In this document: positions 24,434 to 35,895 of the stretch, in pieces | How positions within the stretch are numbered: the stretch's first letter is position 1 | How the letters are laid out: every line of letters begins with the position of its first letter | Assembly (NCBI GenBank): GCA_036872755.1 | Contig: JAVHNS010000011.1 | Coordinates: 1,364,001-1,428,000, forward strand | DNA length: 64,000 bases | Origin: Orbilia blumenaviensis | Taxonomy: Eukaryota > Ascomycota > Orbiliomycetes > Orbiliales > Orbiliaceae | Direction of reading: 5' to 3' | Program-made: the position numbers and the translations under genes | Notes under the pieces: generated by a model | Told to the model about the DNA's origin: nothing | Databases searched by the model: none | The model's input: the letters and a program-made list of their open reading frames with translations, nothing else

Positions 24434-27400
24434 ACGCTTCCGGCTTCTATTATAATCTGATCCTTTGCTCCAGAGAAGCAAATATCATGCAGTGTATCGT
24501 AAAAAAACAACTATCAACCTATGAACAGATAGCACCCTTGCGAGCCATACTATCATCCTATGAGTAGCTCCACAATCGCTGGCATCGGAGCTTGTCCGGA
24601 CCCGACACTTTGGTATTCAAATCGAATCGAGATGCCCCTGTTTATCCCGCCCTCGAGATCTCCCGCAGCACTAAGCCTGCAAGATAGCAATGATAAAACA
24701 GCAATTGATATATCATAAACTCCGAGATGGCAAGCCACCTATCACATCACAAGCATATGCATAATCGATAGCGAGCCGGGAACTTAGACCAGATCCAGCT
24801 ACTGGCAGTCTCGTTGTGGCTACTAATCGAAATCCTATAATCTTCGAATCCAGGCCCGTCTCTCTCTCCAATACCATATAATCATATGACGACCCATTCC
24901 CATACAATGTGGAGGAACTGGCTCCATGACAGAATCCCACAATTTGAACAATTGCCCGGAACTCCAACAACCAATCGTTCCAAACGTTCGATGTGGCGTT
25001 TGTCTACAATGTCTTAGACCTTCCCTCGCTTCGGTTACATAGCCCATCCCCATAGCCATGACCATATGCAATGTTCGATCATGCATTGCCCGTCTCCCGG
25101 GAATACTAGTGTAATTTACAACCATGTGCTCAGACTATGGTGTCTACAGAATGCCGCAATTAAGATTCAGTTCGATCAAGGCGAGTTCACCTCGGTATAC
25201 CACGTGCTATCTCCCAAAGAAAGTATCCAGAGCAGAAGTGATGATTTCGACCCTTTACTATATAGTGTCTCTAGAGCATCCGAAGATGATATGACAAATA
25301 TATTAGAGTGGTTTTGTCGAGTGTGTAAATTTGGAGGCTCCGTCCCTTAGCCAATCAAGTAGCGGATGTGGCGAGAGGCCTGCTGAGACAGTTTTTGACA
25401 CGCTACGACCAGTAACAAACATGAGCAAGTTGGAAAGTGTTAATATCGGCGAAACATTCTGGTTTGAAAAAGTTGGAGGGCAACTAGGCTTCGTTGGATT
25501 TTGGGCGTTGCAGAGGCTGGAGATCTTCCTTCTTGTCGATACTCCTCGCTGTATCTCAACGACATCATAGCGCTTATGAAACTTTGGCCCCAATTCGCAC
25601 GCTTAGTGAGACAGTTAGAGCGGGAAACTTCTGATACAACTACGCCCAGAATCTTTCTTCGTAATTGCAATTGAGGGGTCTCGGATTTTATATTTCCATA
25701 GACCGACACAGGCGAGTGATTCCTTGTTTTTTATGAACGAGTGAATTAGGCTTGATTCCTAGGTGCACTGGTGATTGCGTAGATATTGTTTCAGCAGAAA
25801 CATTAATTGCAGCTATTAATTTGGCCGGAACGTTGTTCGATCGCGTGCAGATGCTGTGAATTGTGGTATCGGAGAAATTTAAACAAGGCTGATGGCTTAC
25901 TAGCTTACCAAAAGCTCTACAACTCTAGCTGGTTCATTAGCCAGGCGTTACGTAGTAGGTTGGTTTTTCCGAGGTTGATATGGTTTACTGAAATACGCTA
26001 ACGTTAACAGTCGAGACCATAGAACCAAAAGCTGAGATGCGCATCAGACGCTATGTCTCTAACATCGACGAGCTCCCCCTAGCTGGCTTTATCACGAAAA
26101 CGTCAAGAAAGAACGTCGAATTAACTAAAAGAGGAAGTGTAAGCTTCTTTTGCGGGAGTAGAAAGAGGGCTGATTAAAGGTTGCGAAAAGGTTTTTCGGA
26201 TGCAGCTCTATTGCATCTGAAGAAAATCCCGGCTTGAGCTTCTAATTGGCTCGCACCGTTGTGTATCTTCATTCCTTATGTGATGGAGGGGTCCGATGAA
26301 GGTACATGGCCCGGAAAAAGCAATGTTTGCAGGCCATCTAGCCAGGATTTAGATACTTGAGTATTTTTCTTCTTTTTTGAACAAAGGAAGACGACAAAGA
26401 CGCGATATCCAAGATGCTGGTTGTTTGATACAAAGTAGCCCAGCCATCGAATTTTTAATCGCGTTCGTAACATGGATCCGTTTATTTTTGGCAGGAAGCG
26501 AACCCGTCGCCTGAGGGCCAATGCATTGGCTTTGGGTTTGCTGTCAGGGTAAACCGATTCGCTGCCAGACTTCCGCACTTAAAGAGACATATGTCACAAT
26601 CCAGGCACGGAGACTTTGAACGGCCAGCAAAAGGGATCTGATATCTCAGGGCCTTTCTGTGAGTGGCCCGTCAAGAACGGTCGGGGTGGCCAAGGAGTGA
26701 GTGGCGGGCCACAATTGAGATCTGTGAATCTTTATTTCGATTTTCCATCGAGGTTCCATGAGGGGTACATGTACATGGAGCTGTGCTCCTGTGCATATTC
26801 GGCACATGGAAAGCCATTGCATCGAACATCTAGCGAATTGACTAACAATTGGCTGAGTGGACACCACGACACCATCTCGTCTGCGACAAGGGCAGCTAAT
26901 CCTGGGGAGCTAATGTAAGTATGTGTTGTCAGACCGGATTGTGGGGTTCTTTTTACACCTTCTTTCGTCTGTTCTCCTCTCTTCTCATCTCTCAAGATGG
27001 TGGAACAGTGGTTACAATGTGGTAATGTAATATTAATATTGCTTGATGAGCAGAGGCGGTTGGGGGTTTCGAAGCTGGGTCCAATGACATCCAGTGACCT
27101 CGTCCGACCCTGCCTCAGAATGCCAATGCAGTGATGCCCTCACAGGCCACTTAGGCCTAAGCACCTCTATCCAGCCCAGGCTATCCATTGTGGGCTGCTG
27201 TGTTATTTATTTTGACTCTGGCGATATAGCAATCACGTTACATGGAAGCACAAGGAACCATGCCCCCGGGCTTCGAGCCCGTTTCGCAAAAAGAGTAAAA
27301 ACAAAGTACCCGCCTCCGAAGCTGGTGACGGCGCGGCGGGGGGCTGGTGATGCATCTAGGTCATATCCGGTTGGGAGCAAGACGCACCTCAGACTCGCAT

Positions 27401-27840
27401 GCATTCGTTCGAGTTCATTCATTCAGTATTTCCTATTGCCCGTTTTGTTACCGCGATGAGAAACAACAGGTGCTATTTCCGGACAAGCCGATCCCTACAT
27501 CATGCTGCTACATAATCTTTAAAAGCAGCTTGACGTCTTTCTTCCTCTTTTTTCCCCCTTCTCTATAGCCCTGCACCAAGCGTTTCGTTCGTTGTCGTTT
27601 GGACATTTTCATCACGTACAGTCTGGCCTTCTGCTTTCTGGTCCAACAAATTTATCTTGCCCTGCAGCTGTTGCATTATTGCCCACCAACACACATTATT
27701 ATTTTTATATAATCTGCGATCTCGCTGCAGCTATCACCTTCGTTACCATTATACATTCCGACATTACGATTAATTAGCATCATACGTTTCATTATAACAA
27801 TTTATATAGCAAACCATATACCTGTAAAAGTTGTAAGATC

Positions 27841-28907
27841 ATGTCGACAGCAACTGTTCTCAACCACCGGGTCGGCCACCGCAAACAGAGTTCCGCCCAG
27901 GCAAACTCAATATCAAATCTTCCCGTGGAGACCATCCTTGATATATTGGCCAATGCGACTTCTTTCCACGCTCTCCGGACATTGATTCAACTCTCATCCC
28001 ATAACAATAAAGTCATACAGGTATTCATGCTCAATAAGGATTGCATATATTCTTCGATCGCTCAGCGTCAATTCACCCCACTGGAGGATGCCCTTGCTGC
28101 AGCGTCAATGGCCTCGTTGGCTGCCCCAACCAATGAACTGGACGACTTGGACGACCCAACGGCCCCACTGACACTCCTTTCTGATCGGGAAGGGAACAAT
28201 AAATCTCTTCGTGTGCGGGACAAAGGCCCAGAGGATCTCGAGGAGCGGATTCAAAAACTCCTTGTCAACGACATGGTCGCCACGGAACTTGAGGCACTCT
28301 TTGAGCAAAGACTCCATGGGCCTGGATATAAACTCTCTGCTACGGAGAAGGCAGCATTCCGACAATCTCTGTATAGGATCTGGGCTTTTACTGCCGGAGT
28401 TCCTCGTTTTGCCACTCGCTGTGTGTTTGACCCTGAAGAGGCCAAGCGACAATACTGGGAAGTTAGGTTTCTGTCAAGGTACTCTGCGAGAGATGTCTGT
28501 GAAATCGGGAAAGTGTATTCCTTCCTCGTCGGCCTGGTGGTTGAGGTCTGTCGACGATGTCGTCACCAAGAATTCTTCGAACCGGGAAGCGACAACGACG
28601 AAGAATACCTCTCAGGTTAGTCAGGTAACACTTTACTTCTTTCTTCTGTAAAGCATGCTAATTTAGCTCCCTAGACGTTATTGGTTACCATATCTCTAAA
28701 GGCCCTGATGCAGTCCTAGAGCTTTATAAGCTAGCTTCCTCTGAGGCAAATCCTGCAAAGGTCTCCCGCAGACTCGCATGGGGTGCCGTTGGCTACCAGC
28801 GATTCCTCATCGGCGACCTTGAATACGTCTGGTACAATAAATACGGCGGTCTCAATTTCCGCCAGAAGAGCTTCCGCCAGAGCTCTCGGAATGCCATTAG
28901 TCCCTAA
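27841..28907 (+). CDS. F-box-like hypothetical protein
   Basis: Two exons: 27841-28615 and 28675-28907 (59-nt intron, GTTAGT donor, CCCTAG acceptor), 335 residues. Near the N-terminus, ISNLPVETILDILANATSFH followed by ALRTLIQLSS resembles the start of a fungal F-box, which would make it a substrate receptor for an SCF ubiquitin ligase. The middle holds an acidic stretch (LDDLDDP), and the second half is helical, ending in RLAWGAVGYQRFLIGDLEYV. Fungi carry many such proteins with a weak F-box and a poorly conserved C-terminal part. Reading past the donor instead of splicing stops after one codon, which supports the intron. The start is the first ATG of a frame that opens shortly upstream. Coding status is strong; F-box identity is moderate. 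Confidence 0.7.
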
Positions 28908-30456
28908 GGCATTCCGCATTCTCGGCCTTGCACTACCACAAAGGAATACATCGCTGCTAAGAAGGGTTTCTACCCTATGCATCCCGGCAGCTTGCGGTGC
29001 GGTTTGTATACTGGGCCACGCATTTACGAATTCTTTTTTTTTCTCGTCATAGTGATTAGTCTCGTAGTATCATAGCGACATGCTTTTAAGTTTCAAACCA
29101 GCGAGCGAGCGAGTTGTGCTTCTCTTTTTTCTTCTTTCTTATTTTTCCCATATCCTTCCCCATCTATCCTGCAACATATAGCGAGCGTCTGAAGCGATTA
29201 TTCCTGTCTCCTTATCAAAAGTGTATCACGATTTTCCCTCCTAAACCTTTTAATGTCGTCTTTTCAGGTTACGGAATATGTCTAACTCCGCATGCTTCGG
29301 AAGAACCCCCCTGAAAATGCTAACAGTCGAGAGACAGAAAACTCAAAGGTCAATACCTCTAAAGTTTTTTTTTTTTTTCGATTCCTTAGTACAACTCTTC
29401 TCTTTGACTTTCAGTGTCCTAACTTTTCTGCCAATTAGCAAGCGCTCCCAAGCATCCTTCTAGCGAGTTCCTACATTTTTGTCTCATTTTCATTGACAAC
29501 CCCAAATACGAATTTCCTTCGTTCCCTTGTTAGCTTCGATTTCCGACAACCTTTCCAGTTCTCACACTAACGGCCTAGGCCAACCTGTATTTTATACGAG
29601 CTCATGATGCATATGTTTATGAGAAAATATGAAACATTCAACACGCCCACTGCAAAGTTCCTAACAAGACGACAAATTTATGAAAGCGTCGCGAACAGGA
29701 GTGACTGCGGAGGCCTATATGAACAACTATTTTCTATTTTTAAAAGGGAGTCCTACAAATGCATAGTTGTCCGAGCGCGGTTCCGGGCGCAAATTTCATG
29801 TGTATAAGGAGGGTTTCCAGAAACCCGTTAACCCCACCCGGAATCATAAAAATACCAATACTCCAGAAGCTAGATGTGTTGATTTCGTTGTACTTTTTAA
29901 CTACTTGTTTGTTTGCTTAAGCTTCGAGCGCTTCATATATCATTAATACTTCAAGAAAGGTTGTTCTACAATCTCAAATGATCAAATATTGTGCGCAGGT
30001 AGCCTTTCAAGGATATCCATTAACTGGACTTGCTGTTGGGACGCTAGCCATCGTTTAAATTAGAAAATTGATTAATACCAGCCGGTTATAGATATTGATT
30101 GAATTGAATATATTTGTGTTTTTTAATAATGAACACCGACTCTACCCATCACTTGTATTAAATGCCATCGTAACCGGACCCTTTAACCCTGTATATATCT
30201 AATACCAATAATTAAGTGAATTATGGCGCCCAGTAAGGCCTTCTTGGCCTTATAGAATGCGAGAGCCAAAAAGGAACAAAACCAAGGAGACAAGAACAAG
30301 AATTAACCATTTATATCCTTACGCTATAAAATAAAGGAAGAGGATAGTGTAAAACAATCAGCGATGAAGTGAAAGGGTCTTCAAAGCCCACTCGAAAACT
30401 CATAATCAACTGCGGCCAGCATGTAACCTACGTTCCTACACAGTGTATTTACTTTG
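28908..30456. other. Convergent intergenic region
   Basis: Tail-to-tail region between the F-box-like gene (plus) and the kelch gene (minus). It contains T-rich runs and a short GCGA repeat near 29101. No gene recognised. Confidence 0.5.
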
Positions 30457-32603
30457 CTATTTTCCACCTTGAGGACCAGTGACCTGGATAGTTTGTACCG
30501 GTGCCGTGCCCCCTGTCTCTATGTTTGGTTTAACAGGGTCATAAGCGCTGTCGAGCTCCACAAACTGTCGATTGGATGGTAATTCGGCGCGCGGGGTTGT
30601 AATATGTGACGAGTGTAATTCAGATAGTGGCCTGTCAAATCCACCAGGAGGGGGCGGATATGGTGCTTCACCATATTCCTGGCCAGGCGTAGGTACGGGA
30701 GGCAAATTACGTTGCCTCTTTCGACGGATAAAGAAAAGGGCGAATAAAATCGCGGCGACGAAGACGATACCGCCAACAGATGCGCCGGCAGCAATAGCGG
30801 CCGTATTTTTCTTCGAACCCGAGCCATTGAATGTTGGATCTCCATCACCGGTTATCGTGGGTACCGAGTTACCAGTGCCAGTAGCTGGAGCGTCCATGGA
30901 CGAAGTTGCAGAGGGATCAATAAACCCACGGGTATAGGCTTGCGCAAAGACTTCTGCAAGAGCAGGACTATCCCAACTATCCGGTTCTCGCCTGAATATT
31001 ACATCAATATATTAGATATATCACCATCAACCAAAAAAGGGAGAGAGACTAACCTTCTCCCCACTGTAGTTCTAATAAGTTGAGGCCTCTCATATCCTTG
31101 CGCATTCGCATCGAAATGGGACCAACCCAGGTTTGTTAGATCGTACCAGGCGAACGGGTAGTTGGCGTATTCCGTACCAAAACCATAGGTACTGACAACC
31201 ATGAAATAGCGGTCATTTGGGCATGAACAGGAGACGTTATCTAAGTTATGTTGTCAGTTACAAGATTTTACCATAATGTGTATACATGTATCATCCAACA
31301 TACAAGCCCCATGGGAAGTTCGGTCGCCGGTTAGCCCAAAATAGTATTGAACCCACTGGAAGGTTGGTAATGTAAGGGCCCAAACATCATCAAGCTTGAG
31401 GAAGTCGTCGGAGACCGTCCGATGGCCACCATGTAATATTATTTCGTAAGTATCCGCGGCTTCTGTGTAGGAGGGTGAAACTGCACAGAAGAACTTTCTA
31501 TCGAGAGGAAGTCCTTGCACATCATCGGCCGGTGTTGCGATCTGGGAATACCATTTGGAGGAGAGAATATCATAGACCCAGACAGTTTCCATCGGAATCT
31601 ATTTTTATAGGGTTTCAAAGTATTCGTGAGCAAAATTATTGAAGGCCCAGCCTCCAAATTAGGTCTGTATTTTTAAAGTAAACGTACCGATCGTATTCTT
31701 CCACTAGCATCTATCATTTCCCCACCGATGGATACTAGTATACCTTTCTTCCCTACCGGATACCAGGACATCTGAGACCCAACTAACGCCGGCATGTCAC
31801 CGGTATCCTCCACGGATATCTCCCCATTGCTTAAGTTCAACTTCACAAGTTGTTTCAAGTATTTTCCAGTAGCGTCCATGCCCCCCAGGTAGTATCCAAA
31901 CCCGTCAAGGGACTGTGCTGCTGCACCATGATGTGGATTAAGATAGCCCCCTTCGATTATGTCATCAGTCTTTGCCCTAACCGTAAACTCATCGAATTCA
32001 GAGTCTTGTGTATTGTACTCGAATAAAGGTCCCTCTAGGTCAGCCCCATCGCCGGTTCTACCACCAAATTGTACAAACTGAGATCTGCCACCCCGAGGAT
32101 CCGACCACTTATAGTTAAATAATGTGCCCCCAGACGAAGTTCCCGCATTGGTAGGCTTCTCGATCAGTTTCAAACGGCCGTCGTCCCAGAGTTGATCGAT
32201 TCTGTTATTTGATGTATTCCCAGCTACGATGATACTTTCGCTGAGGTCGAGACTGTATAGATAAGGGTCTATTTGCGCCGATCAGTTACCGAAACCTCAA
32301 GCAATATGCATGCAATTGGAGCAATTGGATATTAATTGATGTGACTCACTAGGAGCATAGGACCTGTCTATCGTGGAATTGGAAAAATTCGCAAGTGTAA
32401 TCGGGAGGACTTCGCCGCCATCTATCCATAAAGTTGTGCCTATTACGTATATATTTGCATGGCGGTTAATTCGTTTTCCTGTTATTCCTGCTTCTCGGGA
32501 TAAACATTTTGATTATCGAGGAATCATATGTACCAATGTATACAGTCTGGTGGTTTCGAATAAACTTTAGTCCGAAGTACTCCTGCGGCTCCGGTTTTGC
32601 CAT
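30457..32603 (-). CDS. Kelch-repeat single-pass membrane protein
   Basis: A beta-propeller (kelch/galactose-oxidase-like) protein with one C-terminal transmembrane helix. Six exons: 32603-32534, 32439-32350, 32268-31688, 31598-31286, 31240-31054 and 30991-30457, 591 residues in this model. Kelch-type blades are seen at HQTVYIGTTLWIDGGEV, PYLYSLDLSESI, RSQFVQFGGRTGDG, GFGYYLGGMD, KGILVSIGGEMID, TVWVYDILSSKWYSQ and FMVVSTYGFG. A transmembrane segment (about residues 480-502, GGIVFVAAILFALFF) is followed by the basic stop RRKRQR and a Pro-rich cytoplasmic tail. This layout recurs in fungal cell-surface proteins. The propeller should be outside, so a signal peptide is expected, yet the ATG at 32603 gives none; a further 5' exon is probable. 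Joins from exon 2 onward are solid in frame; the start is uncertain. Confidence 0.85.
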
Positions 32604-33852
32604 ATTTATTCGCTTGGATGGAAGCGATACCTGCTGGATTTTTAGGTTCCGCGACTCCGGAACGTCGCGTTGGAACAACTCGTTCCCGCAATACTTCTGC
32701 AAACCCGTCCGCGATTAAAAGTATCGATTACTGATCGCGCAACAGGCGGGTGGGGCTCTAGGTTGTAACTTGTGATTAAGTAACCTGATGGAAATTCGAA
32801 AATGGGATGGGAAGCCCCTTGGTTAAGTATTAAAATGCACCCCTGGTATCTGCCATGTTGACGATAATACAGAGGTGGGAAACACCGTCCCGCCGTTATC
32901 TAGGATAAACAACGGGCGAGAACTGGGGATGGAACATGGTTCTTTCACTCTATTTGCCGAGTTAGGAAGGTTTAAATTTCTTTCTATTGAGCTTGAGCAC
33001 GTCAAAGCAGAACTGTGCGCGCCAGCCAGTTGAAAATAGATTTTGGGCTTTGCAGCAGCAGTTGAAATTTTCTGGGCGAACATCCTGAGATTGGACGGAT
33101 TTGAGTCCTGAAGTGCGGCCCCAAAAAGTGATAAGTTGCATCAGTTAGCTAGCCCTGATTGGATTCAAGTCCTGACACCGCAGGCGCTGTGATGTCAAAA
33201 TGATTCATTTAGGTATTTTTGTGCGCAGTACCTGTTCTGCTCCGTTGAGGCTGGTTTACGAGACGATGCGCACCCTGATTTGACAAACTGCGACTATGGA
33301 TTTAGATTAATATTTATCCGGACCATTGTAGATATAATCCGACTCGGACTCATGCGCACGATGCAGGCATGCTGTCATGGGTAGTAGCACAGAACTTCAA
33401 ATCTGGCGTCGCAGATTATATATTCCAGCAGTCGACTGTGTCTCACAGAAAGCCTCATGTAAAAAGGATATCACAGATACAGGGAGTACAAAAAGTGAGA
33501 ATAGCCCACCCAGGCGGGAAAGCATATATTCGGACCGAGTTCAATCCGTTTGGAACGTTTCGAAAGGAGGGGGACCAACTCCCAACTTCCAGCTATTTAC
33601 AGTAAAGGGTATCTACAGGCCTAGCCCCCCCAGATTATATTTATCCTTCCAGCCCGACTCGGTAACCATGGATTCCACAAAATTCGAATATCATGATCAT
33701 AAGAAATGCGCCAAACCAATGCGAATGCGCCTTTTGAAATAAAAGGGAAGCGACTCCAGCACTCCAACCAAAAAGATAATAGGAAAAACAAAAATGGACG
33801 GAACAAAGGAAAGAAAGGGAACCCAATGAAAAGGAAAACTAGAGGACTCATG
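32604..33852. other. Intergenic upstream of the kelch gene
   Basis: Upstream region of the kelch gene. It should hold the missing signal-peptide exon, but I could not identify one. The frame continues open upstream of 32603 to about 32702 without an ATG. No other gene recognised. Confidence 0.45.
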
Positions 33853-35895
33853 CTAGCTTTCTACAGTTACCGGTCCCAGTTTCTGATAGTCGCACATACA
33901 ATTTCCTCTCCCGTGTGTTGCATTCACATTAAGAGAAATCACATCCAGTGTCTCTTTATCTCGACAGACCACTTGTCTACCGCCTCCAAACTTCTCCTCC
34001 GTGATATAAACGTTCCCCGGCCATTCTCCACGATATACGTTCCCATTGGAGTCGCCCTTTTTCCATCGAAATTCAGTGTTATTAACAAACATCTTTGCCG
34101 TCAGAACACTATTCGGAAACTCGCATGTAGCTTCTCGGCCGGCTACGACGACACTGCTTGTTCGTGTATAGTTCAGCGAAAATTGGTAGAAAGAGGTATT
34201 TGTATTCGGATACCGCATTAAGTATAAATGTTGCGAAGGAAATATATAGGCAAATGGGTTCCCACCGCTGGAAATGAAAAGCGGACTTTCGTAATCTGGT
34301 ATCGTTGAATTTGTCGTGTTCTTTCTTGATATGAAGAAACTCCACACTGCTTTAGACTGCGAAGGCGGTTCTTCGTAAGGGGGGCAGCGCCAAAGGGCGG
34401 TCTCTTGTTCGTCTGCCGTCGGTGCACATCCTGTTGTTTCGTTTATAAGTGTCGTTGTATAGGCCCAGGTTCCGAGAAAGCCACCAGGCGGCGGCATCTC
34501 CGTCGAGTTCCTCGCGGCCCACCATCCACTCCGATGCCTTCGCTGGCCCATTTCCCTCCCAATTACAATGCCAATGATAGTGCCAACAACTATAGCTAAC
34601 CCGGCCAGTCCAACAATAATCCAAAAGCAATATCCCTTCCGCCTTCTCCACCAAGGTTTCGAAGGGTCCTTATCTGTCGGATCAAACAATCCCACTTTCT
34701 CACTCCACGATTTGGCTCGTCCATCTGGCGTTAGTGTCGGCGTTAGTGTCGGCGATAATAAAACCTCTCTTGTCGTTACATAACCTGGTGGTGGATTTTC
34801 GGCCCCGTGTGGTGGAGGAGGCCCGTGAAAATAATGCGGCGCCCGCGGTTTCGGCTGTGTATTTCGTAGCATTTCAATAACATGAGGAGGAATTGGTAGC
34901 GGCGGCACACTACCCTCTCCAGGGACCACTGTCTTCATATCTGCATTCGAAAAGCGCACCTGCCGCTGAATAGGGCTTATCGGGGTGAACATCGCAAAAC
35001 TCGACGCAGTTTGATTAGATTCCTGTCTTGTCCTTATCACTGGCGGAGGCTGAGAAGCCCTGGAAAAGCCAGAAGTAGTATGTATAGTTTGATCGGATTC
35101 CTGTCTCGCTCTCTGCTCAAGATTTAAATCGTGTCCGGTTAAAGGAATCTTTGGGGGAGGAAACGGTGGAGGAGGAGCCAGACTGTCTCTAAAGTTTTCT
35201 GTGCCAACGAGCGGGGTGCCATATGGATCTTTAGACCCAAGAGCCCCAATGCTCGATTGTGTGTGTATTGAGTCTGATCGTTCAGTATGGCCCGCCTGTT
35301 GGCTATTCTGGCTGCCGGCGGTTAATGTCTTCGACTTTTCCGTTTCGTTGCCCTCAGTGAGGTCATCGTGGTAGCCAAGGTCCGGGATTGACTGATCTGA
35401 TATTATGGACATTCGAGCATCATGCGGCATGGGCACTCCCAACCCTGAAGGATACGGGGAGGACCCTGGCGATCCATAGGCTTGAGGCACGGGGAGCCCG
35501 TAAGTCGATGGTGGCCCGTATGTCGAAGGTATGGAAGGTCCATAGACAGATGGCACTGAGGGCCCATATGATTCTGTCGAAGGGACAGGTAATCCTCCAG
35601 ATGTTGGAAACGAGGTTGGTGGCTGTGGACTTGATTCTAGGCCTGGCAAGTTGGTTCTGGTTGGGCTTATGATCGTTGGGTACTGCAAACCTGCCCCAAT
35701 TGAATCATCGATGCCAGCAGTGAAAAGCGAATTGGTCGGAGAGAGGTCGTGGGCGTCATGGCGAGGGTAGTATTCGTCGCCACTAATATTTTCTATATCA
35801 CTAACAAGCGAAAGTCGGCCTCGAGTGTTCCGGGCTAGTTGGTATCGAGGTGTCGAAGGCCCCTCCCCAGCATTACAAGTATCCTTACTCGCCAT
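33853..35895 (-). CDS. Type II membrane glycoprotein of unknown function
   Basis: A single-exon gene of 680 residues from the first ATG (MASKDTCN). I do not recognise a family with confidence. The N-terminal 415 residues are hydrophilic and disordered, with repeated YGP/YGLP/YGSP-type motifs around residues 110-150 and a duplicated TLTP motif coded by a tandem 12-mer at 34727-34750. One transmembrane helix follows (about residues 418-442, WIIVGLAGLAIVVGTIIGIVIG) after a basic stretch (WWRRRKG), which predicts a cytosolic N-terminus. The outer part of about 230 residues begins with GFLGTWAYTT. It has many N-glycosylation sequons (NTTNST, NTNTS, NYTRTS, NVNATH) and six cysteines that could pair (CAPT, RCPP, TCEF, VCRD, NCMC). 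It resembles fungal membrane proteins with a conserved extracellular domain of unknown role. Confidence 0.85.
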   Translation of the reverse strand: MASKDTCNAGEGPSTPRYQLARNTRGRLSLVSDIENISGDEYYPRHDAHDLSPTNSLFTAGIDDSIGAGLQYPTIISPTRTNLPGLESSPQPPTSFPTSGGLPVPSTESYGPSVPSVYGPSIPSTYGPPSTYGLPVPQAYGSPGSSPYPSGLGVPMPHDARMSIISDQSIPDLGYHDDLTEGNETEKSKTLTAGSQNSQQAGHTERSDSIHTQSSIGALGSKDPYGTPLVGTENFRDSLAPPPPFPPPKIPLTGHDLNLEQRARQESDQTIHTTSGFSRASQPPPVIRTRQESNQTASSFAMFTPISPIQRQVRFSNADMKTVVPGEGSVPPLPIPPHVIEMLRNTQPKPRAPHYFHGPPPPHGAENPPPGYVTTREVLLSPTLTPTLTPDGRAKSWSEKVGLFDPTDKDPSKPWWRRRKGYCFWIIVGLAGLAIVVGTIIGIVIGREMGQRRHRSGWWAARNSTEMPPPGGFLGTWAYTTTLINETTGCAPTADEQETALWRCPPYEEPPSQSKAVWSFFISRKNTTNSTIPDYESPLFISSGGNPFAYIFPSQHLYLMRYPNTNTSFYQFSLNYTRTSSVVVAGREATCEFPNSVLTAKMFVNNTEFRWKKGDSNGNVYRGEWPGNVYITEEKFGGGRQVVCRDKETLDVISLNVNATHGRGNCMCDYQKLGPVTVES

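Larger units (their letters stand above)
22360..27840. other. Gene-poor intergenic region, 5.5 kb
   Basis: No convincing complete gene over 5.5 kb. Two open frames look slightly more protein-like than background: 23583-23888 (plus, 101 codons) and 25066-25350 (plus, 94 codons), but neither has a family motif or clear splice partners. A tandem 10-mer (23051-23074) and a 16-nt poly-T (24418-24433) occur. The last 400 nt before 27841 are C/T-rich and probably hold the F-box-like gene's promoter and 5' UTR. Confidence 0.5.
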
